A stretch of DNA of 64,000 nucleotides from Paramacrobiotus metropolitanus. Its lineage: Eukaryota; Tardigrada; Eutardigrada; Parachela; Macrobiotidae. This document shows, piece after piece, positions 56,504 through 64,000 of this stretch (positions within the stretch are counted from its first letter, which is position 1; every line of letters starts with the position of its first letter). The position numbers and the translations under genes were made by a program. The DNA lies in contig NW_026570516.1 of NCBI RefSeq assembly GCF_019649055.1, positions 1 to 64,000 of the forward strand, read 5' to 3'. The notes beneath the pieces are model-generated. The model searched no databases, was not told where the DNA came from, and worked only from the letters and a program-made list of their open reading frames with translations.

Positions 56504-57819
56504 AGTACGCGAAGTTGACTAAGACTTCCAAAGCATTCAAGGTGTGCTTATGACGGGCTGATCAGTACAAGACATAGAACATGGCGAACCGATTCGCAAT
56601 AACGGCAATATAAACCGCTTTGATGCTGTAAGCCTGTAACGTCGAAATTGCTATTTCTCTCGATATCCAGAATTATAACGGAACCTTCGTTTTGCTAAAA
56701 CAATTTCTATTTTATCCTTAAATGTTTCATTTCACGAACAGATTTACGATTTGGTCTATCGACTCTATCGCCGAGCCGACCAAACTGGCGATGGAGTCGA
56801 TTCAGCACTTGGCGGCTGTCTCCTAAACCAATTGTTCTTACGCCAGCCGCGGCCTACTGATCTACTTTTTTTGTGTTTCATACATACGTACGTAACGTAT
56901 GATCATGAATAAAAAGAGTTAGTCCCTATCAGAGAAACATGAAAACCAACGGACTGAACGGAGATATCGAGATTAACGCTGAACAGAGCGAATGACAAAA
57001 ATGACTTTGCAGAGCGGTCGGTGTTTTTTTGCAACTGATTTCAAATCCGGCTTGTAAACTAATGTTGTGGCCCGTCTTTCGACGCGCCTTTTACTGATCG
57101 CTGAACAGAGACGGTTGCCAATCATCAGTCATTAAAATCATCCGCTGCCGATAAATCTTTTTTTGTCACCTCTGCGACGGAAAACTAATTATGGCCGTTT
57201 TCGCAATACTAACGCGTCGACGTGCGATAAAATGGACAACGGTCAGATTGGGTTGCCTCTGCTTTTTGTGGTACTTGTAGTTGTCAATCAACATGCTCGA
57301 AGATTGGTCGCTTCCAGCCTTTCTGCTACATATATATTTTGAAGAACCGGCCTTCGGCTACCATGCATGCTGCGTGTTACATGATGACCTGCTGTATTAT
57401 TCTACTCGTACATCTAGTTGTGACCGGTTGGTTAAAAGGAAAAATTAAAATGATCGGTCTTGGAGAAAACCGAAGTACTGATGTAAGACCAAATAGTTAA
57501 TGTAGTACTCGAAATGCCTTTAGTCATTTCTCGGCAAATACGAGGGTGTTCTAATTAGTCACATATCTGAAAGTATCACATCAGTACTTTAATTTGAATT
57601 TATGCACATAATTCTACAGACCAGCGAGATCTGAAAACCAGTGGTCATAACTGCTTACGGAAAAGACACCTCCAGTTGCAGCAAACATAAAACGCTTTAA
57701 GTCGATTTAAAAATTTCCATGATCGCAGGAAAATCGAGTGATGAGCGAGAACAACTTGCACAAAATTACAACATCTATATAGTGGAGATTCTTAAAAATA
57801 TTGTCACAATACAGTGTCC
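56504..57819. other. No gene recognised; one 14-bp-arm hairpin
   Basis: No convincing coding frame. An imperfect inverted repeat at 56,759-56,800 (TCGACTCTATCGCC against its complement, one mismatch, 14-nt loop) is the only structure noted. Confidence 0.4.
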
Positions 57820-59716
57820 TTACCACGAGATGGTGAGTTTAACTAAACCGGATTTACAGATCACTGCCAGGACATGGTGCAGAAACAGCTTTGGCATCCT
57901 TCGCATCTCAATTTTGACCACGTCCCTAGCACTGAGATGTTCCGGGTCAGAGGACTGTTGTGAATTCCAGTAGACGAATCCACTTTTCGGTAGTTCTTCC
58001 TTCAGCTCCAATAAGTTCTAGAGAGAGAGAGAGAGCAACGAACCGAGGAGCGTCATGCATCTACTCCCAAAACCTTGCTTTTAGAGGTTACCATACCAAC
58101 AAGAAATCTTCCCACTTGACTCTCCCATTTTCGTCCTTGATTTTACGAGCCATCCAGCGCATGGTGCAATCCATTTCCTGCTCTGTCAGCGCCGGCGCAC
58201 CATCGTCCATCGTTTTGGCAAAATCGACTGAACCGACCGGTTTTCCTTCTACTAAACGTCCCTTGGCGATGCGCACTTTGTAAATAACGTCACTATCATC
58301 TTCATTCCGTAGAGATGAACGTAAAATCAGTGTGATGTTACGGAGTATCACAGTCTGGCTGCTGGCACACCGATGCCAGTTCATCCAATTCACTGCACTT
58401 TGTATCCTCGTCGGCGTTCAAGTCCAAACAGGAAATAAGCAGAGTGCGGGGCGCATGGAACCCGAACTGCTCCATGAGGCGACTGAGGAACTTGGCTGGG
58501 AAACCACATGGACGGTCATGAACTGGAGAGACGTTAAGGATGACGGTGGGAGCCCAGCACTTGCTGGCGCAAACAGCGTTCAGATATTCTTCTTCAGGAC
58601 GACCCTCTATCTGCTCCGCATCCGAGTTGACCCGGCCAGAGTAATCCAAGCGCAGCTGGTGTTGAATTCGTGCCACTGTTAGGACACCGTTCCAGTCGCT
58701 GCACACCTTACGATATCGGCAACGGACCGGAGTATCCAGGCATTCAAATATATCAGCTAAGATATTAGCGGGCAGTACATTAACATACCGGTTTCGTCGG
58801 GCTCCTTGCCGTGATTGAGTTTCCGGCGCTTGATCGGACTACCACATCTCCCCGTTAACCCTGTTGTGTTCGGTCATTTCCTGACGAATCCAGAGCGGGG
58901 AATGTGTGGGTTCTTTTGAGTTCCTGTTAAATGTGCCAACATTTAAGGATGTTGTCAGCAGTTAAAAAGTGCGATCCTTCATTGCTCGCAATATTTGGTG
59001 AATAAACCGCGTCGCGACACCACCAGCAAAAACTGCGGGAGACGATACATACCCGGCGCGATCCCACCGCTACTGTTTGACAATCCTGCTGTGTCACAGC
59101 CACGTATAGGTTGTTCGGATCCGATTCGCAGGGACAATTATCACTTTAGCGGACGCGTTGGGTAGAAGAATGCTGGCTAAACCGAAAGTGCCTCGGCCGC
59201 CATCGAACTACAGAAGAATGCCTGGGTACCCTTGCAACGGCTGATCAATGCCCAGTCGTATCAGTACCTCCACAACCATCCTTCCTCTGTCTGGAAGAGG
59301 AGAAAAAAAACAAAAAACTGAAAAAGTCTTGTTGTAAATACCGTATATCCCTCTATAAAGATCTGTAGACTCAAGACAATCGTGAAACGGTTTACGGGCA
59401 CTACATAACGAAAGAAAGCAGAGAAGCTCGAACAAACAAATTGATATCCTGTTCGTGTCTTACGGTTTTTCAGTTCTCCATAGAGTTCTGGACGAACACT
59501 CTTTTCGCAGAAATACACTCTCTCGTATGAAGCTAACTGCGTAGATCCAGTGTATTTCCCCGTTTGCGCCGCAACCAGGATGTCCTTCTCATCGGCACGA
59601 TCGAACGTCCCGCGCTGCAAGAAACCGTCATCACCTTGAAAATCTACCAGAAGGCTCCGGCGCCTGCCGTCATCGTCGGAACAGAGACGCTGCTTTGGTT
59701 GTGCAGAATCCATCAA
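57820..59716 (-). pseudogene. Family B F-box gene B3 (nonsense and frameshifts)
   Basis: Exon 1 59,716-59,464 is intact (SLLVDFQGDDG, ASYERVYFCEKSVRPEL) with a GTAAG donor. Exon 2 59,290-59,053 is 238 nt instead of 242. It has TAG at the position of CAG or CAT in the others (GILL then stop, then FDGGRGTFG) and a shift near its end. Exon 3 begins near 58,79x (LPANILADIFECLDTPVRCRYRKVCSDWN) and runs to about 58,340, where one base shifts it into the frame that ends KVKWEDFLL-type at 58,088. The last exon (58,011-57,820) reads ARDVVKIEMRRMPKL. A (GA)n run lies at about 58,020. Pseudogene. Confidence 0.8.
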
Positions 59717-59748
59717 ATGTTTGCTGAAGCCAACTCTAACTAGACAAA

Positions 59749-60066
59749 CTAAATGGAAAGTATTAAGAAAGTATTAAGAACACGGAAATAAAAATTATGG
59801 GGTGTGTTGTTTCCAATTGTGCAGTCCGCACGCAATAACAGGCACCACAGCCCCGCTTGAGTGTCTTCTGTGTTATTGCTGGACGTCACTGGAGGTTTGC
59901 ACTGCCCGCCACCCAGAAAACCGTTATTGGCTGCCCTTATACGACAGCGACTAGTAATCCCGCAATAAACCACGAACAAAAACAGGTAAAAAGTATGAAG
60001 GATCATACGCATACGCTGTAGGTTGGGATAGACAGCATTCCTGGATTTGTGTGGGATTGAGAACAA
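59749..60066 (-). CDS. Possible small secreted Cys-containing protein
   Basis: 105 codons on the same strand as B3 and just upstream of its exon 1. From an internal Met it reads MILHTFYLFLFVVYCG, a good hydrophobic signal. Five Cys codons (SRC, QCKPP, LWC, ADC and one in the signal) follow within 60 residues. No family recognised. It could be a small secreted peptide gene or chance sequence in the B3 promoter. Confidence 0.3.
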   Translation of the reverse strand: MFSIPHKSRNAVYPNLQRMRMILHTFYLFLFVVYCGITSRCRIRAANNGFLGGGQCKPPVTSSNNTEDTQAGLWCLLLRADCTIGNNTPHNFYFRVLNTFLILSI

Positions 60067-60442
60067 AATCGTATGATATTTTCCTGTCCGTTGAACATCA
60101 TTATCAATTACAATCCACGGCTATCACACAATACGCTACCGAGATGATGGCAAAATTTACACCAGGAGGCACTTATAGTTAGGGTTTGTCCTTCGCCTCG
60201 AAAGGAACCGACAGCAACGACAGTCACAAACAATCACAAGATTCACAACTAACCGAAAACCGAATTCGTTGCGGTACACGATTTACACCTGATACTCAAC
60301 CGTGGGCATTCTAACAAAAGGAAAGCAATAAACGAAAGAACGACCTTATTCCAGGCACCATGTCATTTGTAGAAAGTACTAAAAGCCAATCACGCTAAAC
60401 ACAGCCATCATTCCACAACGATATCGTCCTTAAGGGTATGAA

Positions 60443-61770
60443 TCAGGCGTCCCGGAGAGCCCCTGCCAGTAAGTAGTGCTGCAAGTATTTGGATAGTTTC
60501 AGCAGCTCCAATCTAGCCAAGTCTTTCGCGGTGGGATGTGCCATCTGGAGGGTGATCTGGGAAGTGCCGATAGCAGCCATTATATCCGCAAAACCCGTCG
60601 GCATCTCCAGCAAAGCCTGGCAATTGACCAGTGTATATACCATGATGCATCCGAATACAGTTTCAGAAAATGCGGACGGAAATTTACCTGTTTGACGTCG
60701 TCCCATGCAACGCATCCATTCTGATCCCGGTGGCGGTTGCCCATCCCGTCCAGGACAAAACCCACCTGTGTTTCCGTCAGCTCCGGCATACTTTCTACCC
60801 AGATCTTCATCCAGTCCATTCCGTTGATCTGTCGGCCTTCATCCAGAAGGCGGTTAGTGCTATGCACTCTCAAGATTTTGCAGCCACCCACCGACTCCAC
60901 ACTCAACACAGGTGCTGGGCCATTCCGTACAATCAGAGTCTGGCACCGCGATAGAACAGCAACAAGCTCCTCGTGAATCTCCAGAACGTTCCAGAGCAGA
61001 TCGGATACAATTAGAGTGCGGGGCTGACGGTGTCCGAATTTTACCATGATACACAGAAAGTTGACGGCCGAAAACACTGGCTCGTCATTGCCAGCGGAGC
61101 CGGTGATAACGATGGTGGGAGCCCAGCACTTGCTGGCGCAGACGGCGTTCAAGTACTCTACTTCAGGATGGCCCATGTTCTCGTCCGCATCCTTGACGCG
61201 GGTACCGTAATGCAAACGCAACTGGTTCTGGATACGCGGCAGAGAAAGAACGCCGTTCCAGTAGCTGCACACGCGGCGATAGCGACAACGGACCGGAGTC
61301 TCCAAGCATTCAAATATTTCCGCTAAGATGACAGCAGGCAACGTGTTAAGGCTTCTCTCATCAACCGAATCGGGAGCAGATTCCAAATGATCGGGACTGT
61401 TTTGGTTGAGACCCTCTGGCACTGCCGTATCTAACGATTTAGGAGTCGTTGGTGACGTATCCTGAAGAAAAACACGTGCTTTACCAGTAGAAGTTTTGGT
61501 GAAATCGTGCCAGTATCCAGTATCTTGACGATGGTCCGCGCATTGGTGGCTGCAGTAAACTATCCACATGACACGAAAATTCAGAATAGTTGAACTGAGG
61601 ATTACCTTCGTAGATCCTGCTGATAATTCGAGGCAATCTTGCGGCGTCAGGGCGACCCATTTCGTCAAATGGGTGCGGATCCGATTCGCGGGGACAATCG
61701 CTGTCACAGATAAACTAGGCTGGCCAATGCTGACCACGCCGAAAGTGCCTCGACCACCATCAAACTGCAT
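60443..61770 (-). pseudogene. Family B F-box gene B4 (intact exons 3-4, 5' part missing)
   Basis: The readable gene begins inside exon 2 at FDGGRGTFGVVSIG. The upstream half of module 2 and all of exon 1 are absent because homology stops at about 61,768. Exon 2 ends at 61,606; intron 61,605-61,462 (144 nt) is a multiple of three without stops. Exon 3 is 61,461-60,688 with F-box LPAVILAEIFECLETPVRCRYRRVCSYWN and CASKCWAPTIVITG. Intron 60,687-60,617 follows, and exon 4 is 60,616-60,443 (HPTAKDLARLELLKLSKYLQ). No stop or frameshift was found, unlike all other B copies. It may continue in exons beyond the right edge if a retroelement lies in between, as in B2. Confidence 0.75.
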
Positions 61771-62404
61771 CTAAAGCTAGATCCAGAATGGATCCAGAGA
61801 CGGAGACAGAAACGGAATCTATCCCGTGGAAGTGAGCGATACGACCTGGATCGCGAACTATGCGGAAACACAAACGCCGCGCCGTAAATCGCTGACTTTT
61901 AATAATATTGAAAGTCTGCACAACAGAAATCAACAAGTGATCGGCACAGCTCGATCGTAAAACGTAGAGCCCGTTCAACAGTGTGCAACACCGTGCAGCA
62001 CGTGCTATGCCGCGCCCACTATCAAAACGCAAGCCAATCAGAAGAGACACAACACAGACACGTAATCCTAAGGCGTAGGGCCACAGGCGTAGCGCCACTA
62101 ACGTGAACGCCAGTGATCCCGGTCTCACATGCCTCTGGGGGGATGCCGAGCTCCTGTGAGGCTGGACACACTCCCGAATCCACGAGAAGACGACGGTCGC
62201 CAGTGTCTGTGCGTGCTCAAAAGAAAACATCAAATTCTCTTATTCCATTTTATCACATCAATTCCATAAATGCACAATTCCATTTAATACGATGTGAATA
62301 AAGAGATCCAATTATAAAAATACTATCATAAAACAGATCAACAGTTATAAGATCAACAAAAGTATTAATCAAATGTAGACTAGGATCCTCCATTTCTGAC
62401 TCGT

Positions 62405-63766
62405 AAAGGTCACAGGTCCTGTCCACCGTTTTCCGCACATTGGCCCATTCCGCTCCATTGAGCAATTCTGCGCATCCATAGTGCGACTTCATCACAATCC
62501 GCTTGAGAATCAGGTGCGTATCAAGTACGACTTAAGAATACTGCTTCAGTCTTTGGAATAAGGTGCGTATCAATTGTACGACTTCAAATGAGATCCATAA
62601 AGGTCATGGAGGGACGTCATGTAGACAAGCGTAGTCCGCTTCCTCCCTGGTAAAGGTCATCCTTTGTTGAGATGATCCGTTGAGATGTGCGACTCATTTT
62701 GGGTTAATGGTCCCAAAGGTCATGCGACTTAATTCCATTACGGTGACTCTGTTGGGCATTTGATGATCCCAAAGGTTATCCCTCTTCTGTTCAAACTTCC
62801 ATTAAAGGTCATGGAGGAACTTAGCCAATTTTCTGCGGCTTTCAAGCACTTCTCTGCTTGCCTCCCTGGTAAAACTGCAATTTGACCTTTCCGTCGCACA
62901 TCCAACTTCAATATGCCTCGAGCGGCCAGAGTGCCGGCAAAGTTCACCGTAGCATCTCTGATCGGGCCGGCTAGTTACCGCATTGAATTTACCCCATGAA
63001 ATTTCCACATTTAATCTTTTACTCTTGTTCGCCGCCTGTGGCCCATGTTAATACGAGAAATCCGGCTCGATTACCGTAGTTTTTCTCGTTTCACCTTTAA
63101 CACTGAATCGCTTAAGAAGAGTGCCGGCACAGTTTACCGTAACAACTCTAATGAGGCCGGCTGGTTGCCGCATTAAGTTAACCTCATCAATATTCCACCT
63201 GTTGTCTTTCTCTTTTTCGCCGCTTGTGGCCCCGTTTCGTATTCAAGAGATCCGGCTTGATTACCGTAGTTTCTCTTGTCAATTTATAACACTGAATCGC
63301 TTAAGGAGGAGAGCCGGCTAACTGCCGTAACTACTCCCTTGGGGCCGGCTTTATAGACCGAATCAATTTCAACCCCAATAGATATTCCACATGATTTCTT
63401 TATCCCTTCGATTCTGTGCTATAAACGCTGAAAACAACAAGTACACGAACGCGGTTTCAGTAATATGTTACGTGACCTTTATACTTTACCATTGCGCCTA
63501 GTTAGGCTATACCGTACTGAACTGAGACTTTCGCATTCAATTCTTATTCCGATGACCTTTCGTTACTTTAACGTGATGACCTTTCCCGTGCCATTTTTCA
63601 GTTCATTCGTCTCATTCTAACACGGTGACCTTTCACGCTTTTGACGTTTTCACCAGTTCTCCAGCGATAACTAATTAACATTCAACTGTTTCTGATCTGT
63701 TCGCCATTATTCGAGTACAAAGTTCTTCCAGTTCTAAGTTCACAGCCTTGTAACTCGAAAGGTCAT
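62405..63766. promoter_or_regulatory. Cluster of eleven exact AAAGGTCA sites
   Basis: Exact octamers start at 62405, 62599, 62652, 62715 and 62804 (plus strand), 62883, 63473, 63553, 63577 and 63626 (minus strand), and 63759 (plus). About 0.04 would be expected by chance in 1.36 kb. AAAGGTCA is the monomer site of NR4A-type nuclear receptors and close to FTZ-F1 and ERR sites. A host nuclear receptor may therefore drive this leader, or the octamer may be an element-specific tag. Confidence 0.75.
62931..63395. repeat. ~190-bp tandem repeat, about 2.4 copies
   Basis: Units 62931-63120 and 63121-63309 share GTGCCGGCAMAGTTYACCGTA at the start, a GGCCGGCTGGTTGCCGCATT-type block, TTCGCCGCYTGTGGCCC and TAACACTGAATCGCTTAAG at the end. 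A partial third unit starts at 63310. Divergence is roughly a quarter of positions. Noncoding. Confidence 0.85.
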
Positions 63767-63895
63767 GTCGTTCCATTTGTTCGACATATATTATCCAATG
63801 TCGCATCAGTTATGACCATTCTCCACGCATTTTGTTGTGCTCTGGCAGCATTTTTCATTTCGCTGGTGTACCGCACGTATCCGGTTTCTGCGGGA

Positions 63896-64000
63896 ATGCC
63901 GAGTCCGTTGGTTCGGTTTCCTGACTCTGTTTCTCATCGATTGTCTATCTCGCCAATGATCCGGACGAAGACTGAGTCAATTCCGGTTCGTCAGTCTTCT
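63896..64000 (+). CDS. Start of a reading frame running off the right edge
   Basis: ATG at 63896 opens MPSPLVRFPDSVSHRL and stays open for 35 codons to the last base. A pyrimidine-rich CTCTGGCAG about 45 bp upstream could be a splice acceptor, mirroring the leader intron and gag start of the 15.4-kb element. Too short to identify; gag is a guess. Confidence 0.35.
   Translation, partial: MPSPLVRFPDSVSHRLSISPMIRTKTESIPVRQSS

Larger units (their letters stand above)
61771..63895 (+). mobile_element. Probable 5' part of another giant retroelement (leader)
   Basis: It replaces the upstream half of B4 from about 61,768 and resembles the 15.4-kb element in layout: a possible LTR with AATAAA near 62,297, then about 1.5 kb of noncoding leader filled with repeats and one short motif (AAAGGTCA), then a frame starting at 63,896. 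Neither the LTR ends nor a primer site can be fixed, and the partner LTR is outside the window. The inference rests on position inside an F-box gene, composition and analogy. Confidence 0.4.

Noticed and set aside
61766-62310. 5' LTR of the right-edge element starting TGCATCTAAAG
   Set aside because: The start fits TG, but no CA end followed by a TGG primer site could be chosen and no partner LTR is in the window.

Overview
The window looks like nuclear DNA of a small invertebrate animal. Reasons: short GT-AG introns (65, 78 and 144 nt can be placed exactly), Ty3-type LTR retroelements, hAT-, mariner- and Harbinger-like DNA elements, and two expanded families of F-box genes. The F-box families remind me of tardigrades, but that rests on memory and is low confidence. 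There is no prokaryotic signature, CRISPR array or rRNA.

Host genes. Everything recognisably host-like belongs to two related F-box families. Both have two small beta-rich modules (Agenet/Tudor-like by pattern), then an F-box, a leucine-rich-like region and a short last exon. Family A (exon 1 starts MPSGM): A1 4.94-7.59 kb (-), A4 8.10-11.20 kb (+), A2 12.43-14.27 kb (+), A3 15.60-17.40 kb (+), A5 21.6-22.0 kb (+), A6 fragments 43.5-45.6 kb, A7 46.03-47.26 kb (+), A8 53.76-55.13 kb (-). Family B has an extra intron between the two modules: B1 18.59-20.77 kb, B2 23.6-25.7 plus 42.04-42.28 kb, B3 57.82-59.72 kb, B4 60.44-61.77 kb, all (-). Nearly every copy carries a frameshift, nonsense codon or insertion. 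B4 is the cleanest, but its 5' part is cut off.

Giant retroelements. A complete 15.4-kb Ty3-type element (25,853-41,283) lies in intron 1 of B2, with two 323-bp LTRs that read as identical and a 4-bp target duplication. It encodes Gag, a full PR-RT-RNaseH-INT Pol, and two further reading frames beyond integrase: one with SPKK-like motifs and two linker-histone-like winged-helix repeats, and one ~1,000-codon frame of unknown function. Its frames carry nine in-frame stops (six TAG, three TAA, no TGA). Parts of other such elements lie at 0-4.6 kb (protease region, minus), 48.6-51.5 kb (coiled-coil Gag-like, minus) and 61.8-64.0 kb (a leader running off the right edge).

Main unexplained signal. 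Each giant element is saturated with its own short, strongly strand-biased oligonucleotide: GCCG/GYCGA in the 15.4-kb element, AGATSA at the left edge, CCAA at 48.6-51.5 kb, and an AAAGGTCA cluster in the right-edge leader. In the 15.4-kb element the motif appears in all codon phases and in the noncoding leader, so codon choice does not explain it. A self-recognition system, in which an element-encoded DNA-binding protein reads its own element's motif, is my leading hypothesis. It resembles in principle the VANC proteins and motifs of plant VANDAL transposons.

Small mobile elements with readable ends and target duplications: Harbinger-type MITE (5,162-5,433, TTA), inverted-repeat element (8,484-9,574), mariner-like 1.3-kb element (44,047-45,345, TA), 61-bp hAT MITE inside an exon (46,391-46,451), hAT MITE (52,583-53,042), mariner-type MITE (53,229-53,684) and a 1.25-kb hAT element (55,247-56,495). 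Two arrays of one palindromic repeat sit at 47.4 and 53.1 kb. One tRNA-like Pol III gene lies at 54.86 kb.
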